From: Nostoc sp. UHCC 0702
GTDB lineage: Bacteria > Cyanobacteriota > Cyanobacteriia > Cyanobacteriales > Nostocaceae
Length of the DNA stretch: 64,000 nt
NCBI GenBank assembly: GCA_017164015.1
Contig: CP071065.1
Span: 5,718,091 to 5,782,090, forward strand
Direction of reading: 5' to 3'
Shown: piece after piece, positions 28,520-37,591 of the stretch
Layout: each line of letters begins with the position of its first letter
Numbering within the stretch: position 1 is the first letter of the stretch
Program-made: the position numbers and the translations under genes
The notes under the pieces: generated by a model
Seen by the model: the letters and a program-made list of their open reading frames with translations, nothing else
Told to the model about the DNA's origin: nothing
Database searches by the model: none

Positions 28520-29494
28520 TTAAGCTTGGCAAAGAATTAACCCAAACCACTGCTGGGGGTCTGTCCAAGTTTTCAAGGTCTTAAGTCCTTGTGCTGCAAG
28601 TTGTTTTTGCATGATTGCTAAATCAAATTTGCGAGAAATTTCGGTAAGAATGCTTTCTTTTGCTAGAAACGAAACTTTTAAATTGAGGATATTTAGAGAT
28701 ACCAAATGATTTTCTTGGCAATGGAGATACATTTCAATCTGAGCATCAGTTTGATTATAAATTGCTTGGTGAGTGAACAAATTGATATCAAAATTGCCTT
28801 GAAAACGCCAATTTAAATGTGAAAGCATATTCAAATTAAAAGCAGCAGTTACTCCCTGACTGTCGTTATAGGCTGCTTCTAAAATTTCTTTTGGTTTTTG
28901 TAAATCAATGCCGAGTAGAAAGTAATCTCCTGGTTTGAGAGCGTGAGCAATTTGGCTCAAAAAATGATCACATTCCTGTGGGGTAAAATTCCCTATAGAA
29001 CTTCCCAGGAAAAAAATCAGCCGCGATCGCAAAGAATTTGACTTCAGATGCTCTAAGGCTTGTTCGTATGTTCCGAGTAATCCCTGAATGGAAAAATCAG
29101 GATATTGTTGTTGTAGCTGTAGTACGCTGGTTTTGAGAATTCCTCCACTGATATCAATGGGTAGATATCTACAGTCATCTGTATTTTGTTGATATGCATC
29201 TAACAACAAACGAGTCTTTGTAGAACTACCGCTACCTAATTCTACTAATTCACAACTGCCTGTAAGTTGAGCAATTTCATTGGCGTATTGACTCAATATC
29301 CAGGCTTCTGTTCGTGTCGGATAATATTCGGGTAATTGACAAATTTGTTCAAAAAGTTCAGATCCACGGTCATCATAAAAATATTTTGGTGGTAAAGTTT
29401 TTGGGGTTTTGGTTAATCCTTGAATGACATCTTCACCATCATTGTTTAACTCTTGGTAGTGAGTGTCAAGAATTATTAAAGGTTGTGTTAACAT
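28520..29494 (-). CDS. egtD: EgtD: L-histidine N-alpha-methyltransferase
   Basis: Methylates histidine three times with S-adenosylmethionine to give hercynine, the first step of ergothioneine synthesis. Length (324 aa) is typical. The N-terminus has LPPKYFYDDRGSELFEQICQ and YYPTRTEAWIL. The SAM site is VELGSGSSTKTRLLL, followed by PIDISGG and FFLGSSIGNFTP, all EgtD signatures. It lies 45 bp downstream of egtB in the same direction, so the two form an operon. No gamma-glutamyl or lyase partner gene is next to them. Confidence 0.93.
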   Translation of the reverse strand: MLTQPLIILDTHYQELNNDGEDVIQGLTKTPKTLPPKYFYDDRGSELFEQICQLPEYYPTRTEAWILSQYANEIAQLTGSCELVELGSGSSTKTRLLLDAYQQNTDDCRYLPIDISGGILKTSVLQLQQQYPDFSIQGLLGTYEQALEHLKSNSLRSRLIFFLGSSIGNFTPQECDHFLSQIAHALKPGDYFLLGIDLQKPKEILEAAYNDSQGVTAAFNLNMLSHLNWRFQGNFDINLFTHQAIYNQTDAQIEMYLHCQENHLVSLNILNLKVSFLAKESILTEISRKFDLAIMQKQLAAQGLKTLKTWTDPQQWFGLILCQA

Positions 29495-29539
29495 GTTCTC
29501 ATTTCTGCTGTTTATACTTCAAAAAAACGGATCTAAATT

Positions 29540-30901
29540 TCATGACACAGGTTGCAAATCTTGAGCGATTCTAAAACCGGCGTGTTGATAAAAGTAGGGA
29601 CGAAACCAGTTGCGATAGGTTGGTAATGCCATTGAACCATTAGTAGCCCAAGAACCGCCCAACATTATCTGATGTTTGCCATCAAAAAAGGGTGCTGCTT
29701 GGTCTTCGTAAAGCGGATGGGGTTGAAATCCCGGTAGGGGGTTAAAAGTGTCTCCCAGCCATTCCCAGACATTTCCTCTGAGGTCATAAAGACCAGAAGT
29801 ATTGTTGGCTATTTTGAACATTCCCACTGGACTGGGGGAAATGAATTGTAAGTTAAGATTATAGTTAGTTGATAAGCGCTGATCAACAGAGGTAAGTAAG
29901 GCTTGATTCCATTCGGCTTCGCTGATCAAGCGTATTTCTGAGCCTTTGTAGCGACAAAATGCGATCGCTTCGTAGTAGTTCACTTCTACAGGCCAGTCTA
30001 GGGGTAAGTCTATTTCGTCAAATGTGGCTCGATAGCGGTAGCCATCTTGGCATGGTATCCAGAATTTGGGATGTTGTACGTTGTAAAGTTGCTTCCAATT
30101 CGCAGATTCAGCATTCCAGTATTCTGAATTTTTGTAACCACCAGCTTGCACAAACTCTAGAAATTCTCCGTTAGTAATCAGATACTTACTGGCTAAAAAT
30201 GGTTTGACTTCAACTGTGCGATCGCCATATTCGCTATCCCAACCGTAGGTAAAATCATCCTGGGGTTTTCCTAATTTCACCACACCACCTGGAATTAAGC
30301 GCATTTCATTGTGAGGAATCTTACCATTACTAGGTGCGTAATTCCACTCTTGGGGACGTTTTAACCGATCAACTGGTAATTGACGCAGCAGCATCGAGGA
30401 GGTTTCAAAGTGAATGCGACTATGTTCTATTCCCATCAGCAAAGCCCAGAAGGAATGCTGTTGATGAATGGGAAGATGTAAGCGAGTGTCTTGAATCACC
30501 TTTGTAATCGCTTCGCGGGCCTTGTCTCGATATTGCCAAACTTTTTCGACATCAGGCCAGCTAACCCCTTGCATAGCTGCATCAAGTTCTGTCGGCGTTT
30601 CTGGATCTACTCCGATTTCAAATATGGTTTCATATTGTGAATTAATCCGATTTTTGATTAAACCAACGCGAATTAACTTGTTGATGAAAAAAACAGCTGA
30701 GTGACCAAGATAAAAAATGAGAGGATTTCTTAAAGGATCGGGGTTAAGATAAAAACTTTCTTCCCCAACCAAACTTCTCATCAGTTTTTCTTCCAGTTCC
30801 CAGGAATTTGCAAAGTAGTTGAGCAGGCTTTGGGAACTGCAATCATCAAGTCTAGGGACTGGTTTGGATATCAGTTGATTGATTGTTGGAGCTATACCCA
30901 T
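29540..30901 (-). CDS. egtB: EgtB: ergothioneine sulfoxide synthase
   Basis: Non-haem iron enzyme joining hercynine to a thiol (gamma-glutamylcysteine or cysteine) with oxygen. The N-terminal DinB-like domain carries the iron ligands as GIEHSRIHFET (HxxxHxE, near residue 162). The C-terminal formylglycine-generating-enzyme-like domain contains NGEFLEFVQAGGY, YEAIAFCRYKGSEIRLISEAEW, NVWEWLGDTF and a final HAGFRIAQ. 453 aa is normal. It is the upstream gene of the egtBD pair. Without EgtA in view, use of cysteine directly is plausible but cannot be decided here. Confidence 0.92.
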   Translation of the reverse strand: MGIAPTINQLISKPVPRLDDCSSQSLLNYFANSWELEEKLMRSLVGEESFYLNPDPLRNPLIFYLGHSAVFFINKLIRVGLIKNRINSQYETIFEIGVDPETPTELDAAMQGVSWPDVEKVWQYRDKAREAITKVIQDTRLHLPIHQQHSFWALLMGIEHSRIHFETSSMLLRQLPVDRLKRPQEWNYAPSNGKIPHNEMRLIPGGVVKLGKPQDDFTYGWDSEYGDRTVEVKPFLASKYLITNGEFLEFVQAGGYKNSEYWNAESANWKQLYNVQHPKFWIPCQDGYRYRATFDEIDLPLDWPVEVNYYEAIAFCRYKGSEIRLISEAEWNQALLTSVDQRLSTNYNLNLQFISPSPVGMFKIANNTSGLYDLRGNVWEWLGDTFNPLPGFQPHPLYEDQAAPFFDGKHQIMLGGSWATNGSMALPTYRNWFRPYFYQHAGFRIAQDLQPVS

Positions 30902-32092
30902 GATATTAATTAAGTAAATGGTTGAACAAATTTATTAAAATTTTTATTGTACACAAAATTATGGGGTGTGAATTGCTTTGATAGGCTTCGCACTATTTCT
31001 GAAAATTACTACGTAAATTTGATCACTACCAAAACTTGGTGTTGACAGCGATCGCACTTTTGGTATTTCTTGGGTATTGGAGTCGAGAGTATTTATAAAA
31101 AAAAAGGTTTGTTATATAAGCCTTTCATGACGCTATTATCTGATTTAGCTTAACATAATCATGTGTAAGCAAAAATTTACATTTTATACAAATTCTGCAA
31201 CAGAGTTTGAAGCTAATCACCTCTTTACTTTTTGAATATTTGTGTTGAAGTTTTTATTCCCAATGCCAGATTCGTAACCATTGGCATCACTGTAATAAAT
31301 TACATTGATGTATGGTTGCTTGCTAATTGATTTTTTTAATAGTCTCACACTTATGTAGTGTATGCAAGGACAGTTAAGACAATTAAAGAAATTATTGACA
31401 ATTAATGAAAATTTTAGCTTTGACATAAGTGAACAAATATGTATATGGCTTTTCAGCCATTCAAGTCTGATTTTTCATTATTAGCCAGCGATCGCCTTTT
31501 GATTTAAAAGTAGTCGCCAATAGCTGAAACGACGATTTTTTTTCATACATATGCTATTCATTTTGTAAAGTAAATAATTCCTATTAATTCAGACCGTTAA
31601 CAAAAAAGTAATTACGAATTGAACGAGCAAAAATATTTTTCAGAGAAAGAAAAAACTTTCGTGGTGGATGGATGCCATCTGAGATGTCTGTCTCAGCGTG
31701 AATTGGGGGATAAGCTATTGTGTTTTAAAATTGCATAGTGAAGGAGTGAAGGTTGTCAAAAATTAAAAGGCAAGGAGCATCTACAATTTAGACTATTGAC
31801 TGTCGCGCACTAAAAGATGTGCTTTTTGAAGATTTTGTACGGGAGTTTCGGGAATCGAAGGGTTTAGATTTTCCCAACAACACCAAAAGACCAATTTATT
31901 TTGAGATTCTCACTGCCACTGTCAAATTCTCCCATATGATACATTCTATTCATAATCAATATTATTGATTGTATTCAGTAATTTTTATTATCGTAACCTC
32001 GTAAATATATTCAGAGTCTAGGTTTATCTGTAAATTGTGCCCCATAGCATGTTTGTGGTTTAACGCAAAAATAAAAATATCTGCCAAAAGCT
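30902..32092. other. Long AT-rich intergenic region
   Basis: 1.2 kb without a secure gene. One short minus-strand frame (31217-31426) is listed separately. The remainder shows scattered HIP1 sites and no strong repeats or RNA-like structures by eye. It is likely decayed sequence plus the egtB promoter. Confidence 0.5.
31217..31426 (-). CDS. Possible small peptide, unknown function
   Basis: 69-aa frame that is not recognised. The C-terminal half (PYINVIYYSDANGYESGIGN, then KNFNTNIQ) is rich in Asn, Gly, Ser and Tyr, like the mature regions of the three double-glycine peptides at 60972-62535. The N-terminal half has no GG leader and contains a CLNCPC segment. No ribosome-binding site is evident before ATG 31426; an internal GTG would give a 43-aa product. 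May be a real secreted peptide, a remnant or chance. Confidence 0.25.
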   Translation of the reverse strand: MSKLKFSLIVNNFFNCLNCPCIHYISVRLLKKSISKQPYINVIYYSDANGYESGIGNKNFNTNIQKVKR

Positions 32093-32260
32093 ATGTCCCC
32101 ATTAGCTAAGGTTCAATCACAGCAAGGTATGTTTGCTGTTATTTGGCAATGTTTGACTTGCACAGGCGTTCTCAGTCTTTTTTATTTATCTACCGCCTGC
32201 GGTTCCATACAAGCACAAAATAATTCCCGCGATTCTTCTACACTGACAGAAGTAAAATAA
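32093..32260 (+). CDS. Small lipoprotein-like peptide or truncated lipoprotein N-terminus
   Basis: 55-codon frame with a type II signal peptide: a hydrophobic stretch FAVIWQCLTCTGVLSLFYL followed by the lipobox STACGS (cysteine at residue 36), then only 19 polar residues before TAA. The leader resembles those of cyanobacterial periplasmic adaptor lipoproteins, so this may be the stump of a larger gene. A complete miniature lipoprotein is the alternative. No recognisable ribosome-binding site. Confidence 0.45.
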   Translation: MSPLAKVQSQQGMFAVIWQCLTCTGVLSLFYLSTACGSIQAQNNSRDSSTLTEVK

Positions 32261-32862
32261 TTTTACTTCGGTAGTAAGCTGTCCTACATTTAACTTGCAT
32301 ATACTGGGCGGGCAAGATGCCCACCCCCACAAGAATTTCATAAAATTTAGTTATGCAAACTTTCAGGTGTTTTAGCTTAGCTTTAGGTAAGTTGATTCGA
32401 GAGGGAGACGTGATTAAAATTTCTGTGGTGAATGCTCAAGATAGAGGTAAACGTACTGGACTTCTGAAATTTTGGATTCCAATTGACCCTTTGCGGAGGC
32501 TGCTAAGAGTAAAAAAATCTCCAAAAGTGAAGTTTTACCTACGCCATTAGCACCAATGATGACGGTCAAAGGTCGCATATCGACTTGCACAGTATACAAG
32601 CGACGATATCCTTCAATATTTATACGTTCAAACGACTTCATAATGCACTTTTTGCCAATTTTATTACTTACTACTTTCTAATATGCATTTTCTTATCTTT
32701 CTTTAATGTAAAGGCTTGAAGCATTCTTTGTGATCAGTCACCCATGCTGTGATTTTCACTCACCTCATAACATTATGTGTGACTTTTTATGAGCAAGCCT
32801 TTTCAAAAAACCAATTTCATGAGAAATTGCAAATCGCTGCCAACAACCAACTGTTGTAAATC
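32261..32862. other. Intergenic region with gene remnant
   Basis: Holds a GGGCGGGCA...TGCCCACCC hairpin sequence near 32306, a broken ATPase fragment (32414-32641) and the presumed promoter of the gamma-glutamyltransferase gene. The plus-strand frame over the same interval is not recognised. Confidence 0.5.
32414..32641 (-). pseudogene. Truncated AAA family ATPase (N-terminal fragment)
   Basis: The first 55 or so residues read as the start of an AAA/SMC-like ATPase: MKSFERINIEGYRRLY, then PLTVIIGANGVGKTSLLEIF with an intact Walker A. After AKGQLESKIS the sequence loses resemblance and ends at a stop; Walker B, signature and the rest (normally over 300 aa) are missing. Homology seems to end near 32473. 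A remnant of an overcoming-type or standalone ATPase gene, not expected to be functional. Confidence 0.7.
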
Positions 32863-34614
32863 ATGTTTATTGTTGCTAAATCCCGACGGGTAGCGATCGC
32901 TATCTTCTCCCTTAGCGTTCTTTGTTACACTCAAGTGGCATCGGCTACTTTTACTTTACCCCTACGCAGCAAAAAGGGGATGGTGGTATCAGCCCATCCT
33001 TTAGCCAGTGAAGCGGGAATTACAATGTTACGCAAGGGTGGTAATGCAGTTGATGCAGCTGTAGCAACAACGTTTGCTATTTCTGTAGTTGAACCTTTTT
33101 CGGCGGGAATTGGCGGCGGTGGATTTCTGCTGATGTATTCACAAAAAACAGGCGAAATCAAAGCGTTAGATTTCCGCGAACGCGCACCTTTAAAAGCTAC
33201 AAGAAATATGTATTTGGATGCACAAGGTAAGGTGCGTCCAAATGCAAGTGTAAATGGTTATTTGGCAGTGGCGACACCAGGAACGGTGGCGGGAATGTAT
33301 GAAGTGCATCGTCGCTATGGTAAACTGCCTTGGCAAGAAGTAGTCAAACCTGCGATCGCACTGGCTAAGGATGGCTTTATCACCGCCAATGTCCCCACTT
33401 GGCGTTCTCTGCAAGAGTACAAGGGGCGTCAGCAGGTAGTTCTCAGCAATCGGGCGGCGCGGGATATTTTTACTCGTAATGGGGAATTTTACGGCCCTGG
33501 TGAAAAATTGGTGCAGCGTGACTTGGGACGCACATTACAAACAATAGCCGACAATCCCCAAAGTTTTTATACCGGAAACATTGCCCAAGCGATCGCAGCT
33601 GATATGGCAAAAAACGGTGGTTTAATTACTTTGGCAGATTTGCAAGCCTACAAACCTATTTGGCGGACTCCAGTTTGTGGCAATTTTCGCGTCTACAAAG
33701 TTTGTTCGATGCCGCCACCTTCATCGGGAGGGATTCATCTATTGCAGATTTTAAACATTATTGGCGACACTGATTTAAAATCTTGGGGATGGCATCATCC
33801 CAAAGCTTTACATTTGATGGTGGAAGCGATGAAAATTGCTTACGCCGATCGCTCACAATATTTAGGTGATCCAGATTTTGTCAAAGTTCCTGTACAACAG
33901 TTGATTAGCCCCGCCTATGCCAAAAAACGCCGCCAAGAAATTAATATGGATGTGGCAAAGCCTGCAACTGAAGTCAAGCCAGGGGTAATACTTCGGCTTC
34001 GCTCAGTACAAGTTCCCAATTCTGGCAATGAATCTACCCAAACCAGTCATCTTAACGTTGTCGATGAACAACGCAACGCTGTAAGCTTAACTTTCACAGT
34101 TAACCTTGGCTTTGGTGCTGGGGTAGTGACACCAGGAACAGGGATTGTACTCAACAACGAGATGGATGATTTTGCCGCCGCCCCAGGAGTGCCGAATGCC
34201 TTTGGTTTAATTGGCAATGAAGCTAATGCGATCGCACCCCGCAAAACTCCACTATCCAGCATGACTCCGACAATTATCACCGAGAATAATCGCCTGCGGA
34301 TGGCAGTAGGCACACCTGGTGGTAGCACCATCATCACTCAGGTATTGCAAATTGTCCTCAATGTGTTGGAATATAATATGGATGTTGGTGTAGCTGTATC
34401 TGCACCACGCATACATCATCAGTGGCTTCCCGATGAGTTGCGCGTGGAACCTTGGAGTTTAGATGCTTTAACTTTGCAAGACTTACGAAATCGCGGACAC
34501 AAAATTAAACAAACCAATCCTTGGGGTAATGCAAACGCGATCGCAGTCACAGCAGATGACAGTCTAGAAGGTGCAGCTGATCCTCGTGGTGAAGGTTCCC
34601 CTAGAGGTTTTTGA
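32863..34614 (+). CDS. ggt: Gamma-glutamyltransferase (GGT)
   Basis: Periplasmic or exported enzyme that cleaves gamma-glutamyl bonds of glutathione and related peptides; made as a proenzyme that self-cleaves into two subunits. Signal peptide: VAIAIFSLSVLCYTQVASA. Family motifs: GMVVSAHPLASEAG, GGNAVDAAVAT, PFSAGIGGGGFLL. The catalytic threonine is Thr394 in QTSHLNVVD, the first residue of the small subunit, and VNLGFGAGVVTPGTGIVLNN follows. 583 aa is full length. It stands alone; a link to thiol metabolism (ergothioneine genes 2 kb upstream) is only suggestive. Confidence 0.95.
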   Translation: MFIVAKSRRVAIAIFSLSVLCYTQVASATFTLPLRSKKGMVVSAHPLASEAGITMLRKGGNAVDAAVATTFAISVVEPFSAGIGGGGFLLMYSQKTGEIKALDFRERAPLKATRNMYLDAQGKVRPNASVNGYLAVATPGTVAGMYEVHRRYGKLPWQEVVKPAIALAKDGFITANVPTWRSLQEYKGRQQVVLSNRAARDIFTRNGEFYGPGEKLVQRDLGRTLQTIADNPQSFYTGNIAQAIAADMAKNGGLITLADLQAYKPIWRTPVCGNFRVYKVCSMPPPSSGGIHLLQILNIIGDTDLKSWGWHHPKALHLMVEAMKIAYADRSQYLGDPDFVKVPVQQLISPAYAKKRRQEINMDVAKPATEVKPGVILRLRSVQVPNSGNESTQTSHLNVVDEQRNAVSLTFTVNLGFGAGVVTPGTGIVLNNEMDDFAAAPGVPNAFGLIGNEANAIAPRKTPLSSMTPTIITENNRLRMAVGTPGGSTIITQVLQIVLNVLEYNMDVGVAVSAPRIHHQWLPDELRVEPWSLDALTLQDLRNRGHKIKQTNPWGNANAIAVTADDSLEGAADPRGEGSPRGF

Positions 34615-34628
34615 ACAGTTATTCAGCA

Positions 34629-34678
34629 AGCAGGGGGGCAGGGGGCAGGGGGGCAGGGGGGCAGGGGGGCAGGGGGAG
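34629..34678. repeat. G-rich array (GGGGGGCAGGGGGGCA)
   Basis: Tandem GGGGGCAGGGG units just after the GGT stop; same family as the array inside the response regulator gene at 46603-46680. Confidence 0.85.
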
Positions 34679-34701
34679 ATGAGGAAGATAAGGGAGATAT
34701 A

Positions 34702-34782
34702 AACTCCTAACTCCTAACTCCTAACTCCTAACTCCTAACTTTTAACTCCTAACTTTTAACTCCTAACTCCTAACTTTTAATT
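34702..34782. repeat. Heptamer STRR (AACTCCT/AACTTTT)
   Basis: Eleven or so tandem heptamers AACTCCT with interspersed AACTTTT, ending at the stop of the convergent small gene; the last few codons of that gene are derived from it. Confidence 0.85.
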
Positions 34783-35041
34783 ATTGACCATTGACTCTTG
34801 ACTGTGAGTATTGATTGCCAAACTCGTTTGCTCGTGCGCTATGTACTAATGTCCAGCCTGCTTTGAGAAGTTTTTGATAAGTTGCCCAACCTTTAGAACC
34901 ACCTGGTATTTTATAATCTGGGACTGCATATTGTGGGAAAGCCGTGTAGGGACGCCAAGGTTGATTTGGCGCGGCTTGTAAATGCAAAATTTTCTCCTCA
35001 TCGCTGCCAGATTTAGATAACCAGCACATTTGTCCATGCAT
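34781..35041 (-). CDS. Conserved cyanobacterial small protein, unknown function
   Basis: 86-aa soluble protein beginning MHGQMCWLSKSG and containing PYTAFPQYAVPDYKIPGGSK and LLKAGWTLVHSARANEF. I recognise no domain. ATG 35041 is chosen because GGAG lies 6 bp upstream; an ATG 33 bp further out has no such signal. The last residues (about QYSQSRVNGQ) are encoded at the edge of an STRR and may be a recent extension. Tail to tail with GGT. Confidence 0.6.
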   Translation of the reverse strand: MHGQMCWLSKSGSDEEKILHLQAAPNQPWRPYTAFPQYAVPDYKIPGGSKGWATYQKLLKAGWTLVHSARANEFGNQYSQSRVNGQ

Positions 35042-35377
35042 AGCAAACTCCTTTGCGTTTAGCTTATTGTGCATAATGGCAGAATTTTGTCAAGCCCTGC
35101 CTCGCCCTTTGGGGTAATTTTTTATCTACCCAGTATGTGTCCTCTTATGTACAAACCGAAATAGTAGAATTGCTTAAATAGCAATAGGTCATCTGCACGG
35201 CTTCCCGTAGACTACAGAGATTAAAGGTCAAAAACACCTGTACTTCGCTTTACCCCAAGGGTAAGATTTTCTTAATGGTATCTGTGGTCTTTATGAATGT
35301 ATGTATCTATAGCTACTGTTTCGGGAGATTTCTGGGATTAAGACAGTTTGTCTAGTTCGCTACAAGGAGGGATGAGG

Positions 35378-35420
35378 AGCAGGGGAGCAGGGGAGCAGGG
35401 GAGATGGGGGGATGAGGGAG
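35378..35420. repeat. G-rich array (GGAGCAGGGGAGCAGG)
   Basis: Tandem GAGCAGGG units followed by GATGGGG, same family as the other G-rich arrays. Confidence 0.75.
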
Positions 35421-35430
35421 ATAATTCTTT

Positions 35431-35505
35431 AACTCCTAACTGTTAACTCCTAACTGTTAACTCCTAACTGTTAACTCCTAACTGTTAACTCCTAACTCCT
35501 AACTC
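35431..35505. repeat. Tandem repeat (AACTCCTAACTGTT)
   Basis: Four to five copies of a 14-bp unit made of two related heptamers, AACTCCT and AACTGTT. Confidence 0.85.
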
Positions 35506-35519
35506 ATCCTGAATTTCTG

Positions 35520-36113
35520 TCACAGGGATGATGCATATAACTTGTCACCAACAATGTGGCGAATTTCTTCTACTAGCTGAGTGTAGACAGAATCAGACAA
35601 CACTGGTTTTGCTCCTTGTAGCCCAATAGACTGTGCTAAATCAATCCATGATTTGCAACCACCGTATTCTTGGCGATAAGGAATTTCCTGCTGTTGGGGT
35701 AGTTTGTAAGTCCTCAACAGGAGAATATACAGTGGTTGACGTGGTTTCCACTTCAGGCGATCGCTAATAAAATACTCGTTCCAAATATGATATGGAAGCA
35801 AGGCATTAACAATTGACTCGTCACTAACTGGCAAAATATCAGTAATTTGAGCCACACTGCTAATGGGAATTGTTTCTGGATGCCAACCAGGAGTTACAGG
35901 ATAGACAAGATTGGCATATTCAGCCTTAAGTAGGAAAGGCTGTTGATGTTCATAGGTAGGGTAGAGCAAAACTTGCTCATGGGCAACTTGGAAACGTCCA
36001 CCTCTTTCATGGATACCGCCTTTACGCAGCAACATAATTGTTTTACCGCTTTCCAACGCATTTACGGCCACTGCCCATTCTTTGAGTGCATGTAAAGTAC
36101 TAGTCAATTCCAT
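35520..36113 (-). CDS. DUF1802 family protein
   Basis: Protein of unknown function, about 197 aa, matching DUF1802: start MELTSTLHALKEWAVAVNAL, then MLLRKGGIHE and FQVAHEQVLLYPTYEHQ, with the C-terminal EYGGCKSWIDL. No membrane segments or signal peptide. ATG 36113 is preferred over 36119 because the family usually starts one residue before the ELT helix. Divergent from the aldo/keto reductase gene with an 85-bp gap. Confidence 0.82.
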   Translation of the reverse strand: MELTSTLHALKEWAVAVNALESGKTIMLLRKGGIHERGGRFQVAHEQVLLYPTYEHQQPFLLKAEYANLVYPVTPGWHPETIPISSVAQITDILPVSDESIVNALLPYHIWNEYFISDRLKWKPRQPLYILLLRTYKLPQQQEIPYRQEYGGCKSWIDLAQSIGLQGAKPVLSDSVYTQLVEEIRHIVGDKLYASSL

Positions 36114-36198
36114 CAGCATCTACTGTAATTCAGATTTAATTTTTAACTAAGACCGTTAAAGTATGTAACCATCCAGGGAGATGAACTAGGAAACCATT

Positions 36199-37158
36199 AT
36201 GGAAAAGCGAACCTTGGGTACATCAGATGTACAAATCACACCGATCCTTATGGGAACTTGGCAAGCTGGTAAAAGGATGTGGGTGGGAATCGAAGATGCT
36301 GACTCGATTAAAACAATCCGAGCTGCATTTGAAGCCGGTATTACTACAATTGATACTGCCGAAGCCTATGGAGAAGGACATTCTGAGCGCATTGTAGCTG
36401 AAGCTTTATCTGATGTCCGCGATCGCGTTGAGTATGCCACGAAAGTTTTCGCTAATCATCTCAAGTACGACCAAGTAATTGCAGCTTGCGATCGCTCTTT
36501 GCAAAACCTCAAAACAGACTATATCGACCTTTACCAAATTCATTGGCCCTCCGGAGCTTTCAATAGTGAAATAGTACCAATTGAGGAAACTATGACCGCT
36601 CTTAAAGAGTTAAAAGAGCAAGGAAAAATCCGGGCGATTGGTGTTTCCAACTTTTCTGGCGCTCAATTAGCGCAAGCAGCACAATATGGACGTATTGATA
36701 GTTTACAACCCCCCTATAGTTTATTTTGGCGGCAGGTGGACAAGGATGCAAAACCTTATTGTATCGAAAACAATATTTCCATCCTGGCTTATTCTCCTTT
36801 AGCACAGGGATTGCTCACTGGGAAATTTGCTCCCGATCAAAAATTTGCCCCAGAAGATAATCGTGCTAAGAATAAGCTATTTCAAGGCAAAAATTTTCAA
36901 CGCGCCCAACAAGCGCTCTTCAAACTGCGTCCCATAGCTGAGCGCCATAATTCTACCCTTGCTCAGTTGGCACTAGCTTGGGTAATCGCCCAACCCCAAA
37001 CAAATGCGATCGCTGGCGCACGTTATCCCGAACAAGCAACAGACAACGCACGAGCTACTGATATTAAACTTTCTCCTGAAGAAATTGCACAAATTGATGC
37101 TATTGGACGTATTGTCACCGACTACCTTGATCACAGCCCGGTGATGTGGAATTGGTAA
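36199..37158 (+). CDS. Aldo/keto reductase
   Basis: NADPH-dependent oxidoreductase of the aldo/keto reductase superfamily, 319 aa. Catalytic residues appear in order: Asp in TIDTAEAYGEGHSE with the Tyr, Lys in YATKVF, and His in YQIHWPSG. The C-terminal cofactor region has AYSPLAQGLLTGKF and AIAGARYPEQATDN. The family also includes voltage-channel beta subunits, but enzyme function is more likely here. Substrate unknown. Confidence 0.92.
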   Translation: MEKRTLGTSDVQITPILMGTWQAGKRMWVGIEDADSIKTIRAAFEAGITTIDTAEAYGEGHSERIVAEALSDVRDRVEYATKVFANHLKYDQVIAACDRSLQNLKTDYIDLYQIHWPSGAFNSEIVPIEETMTALKELKEQGKIRAIGVSNFSGAQLAQAAQYGRIDSLQPPYSLFWRQVDKDAKPYCIENNISILAYSPLAQGLLTGKFAPDQKFAPEDNRAKNKLFQGKNFQRAQQALFKLRPIAERHNSTLAQLALAWVIAQPQTNAIAGARYPEQATDNARATDIKLSPEEIAQIDAIGRIVTDYLDHSPVMWNW

Positions 37159-37165
37159 AAATTCT

Positions 37166-37355
37166 TAATATCAAGTTCGGCTAATTACTTACGATCTAGT
37201 CGGTTTGCTTGGTAATAGGTAATGGGTAATGGGTAATAGGTAATACTCAAAACCAATTACCAATTATCAATTCCCAATACTTCGGCTTGCGAGAGTACAA
37301 GTTCCCAATTACCGACCTCCACAGATATCATAAGTGTTTAAACGGACATGGTATA
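37166..37355. mobile_element. TTCGG-family inverted-repeat element, copy A
   Basis: Left end TAATATCAAGTTCGGCTAAT, right end complementary (...ACGGACATGGTATA). The interior carries a TAATAGG/TAATGGG heptamer run and CCGACCTCCACAGATATC. An almost identical copy lies inverted at 60470-60659, and a copy with a different interior at 48358-48505. Confidence 0.8.
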
Positions 37356-37446
37356 ACCTAGATGCACTCGCTTATGCTTGCACACTTGTCCAAGATTATT
37401 TGCAAACCAATGCAGCATTAGAAAAAAGCGATCGCTCGATTTGTAT

Positions 37447-37591
37447 ATAGCGGTTCTCAGTTGTGTGAAGTACATTTTTCAACCTCACCCCTAACCCCTC
37501 GCGCCACTTGCGCTTTGTCTGTCGGGCGTTGCGCGCTCTTCAAATACGGGGTGAGGTTGCGACTGTATTGCAACGAAGTGAGAAGCGCTAT
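37447..37591. mobile_element. ATAGCG-family inverted-repeat element
   Basis: Ends ATAGCGGTTCTCA (37447-37459) and TGAGAAGCGCTAT (37579-37591) are inverted with one mismatch. Inside, CAACCTCACCCC (37480-37491) pairs perfectly with GGGGTGAGGTTG (37548-37559). Could fold into one long two-part hairpin of 145 nt. Confidence 0.75.

Larger units (their letters stand above)
35042..35519. other. Intergenic region with G-rich array and STRR
   Basis: No gene seen. It includes a G-rich array at 35378-35420 and a 14-bp-period tandem repeat at 35431-35505 next to the DUF1802 stop. Confidence 0.6.

Noticed and set aside
32353..32550. 65-aa plus-strand frame
   Set aside because: No recognisable product and it overlaps the opposite-strand ATPase fragment, which has a clear Walker A.
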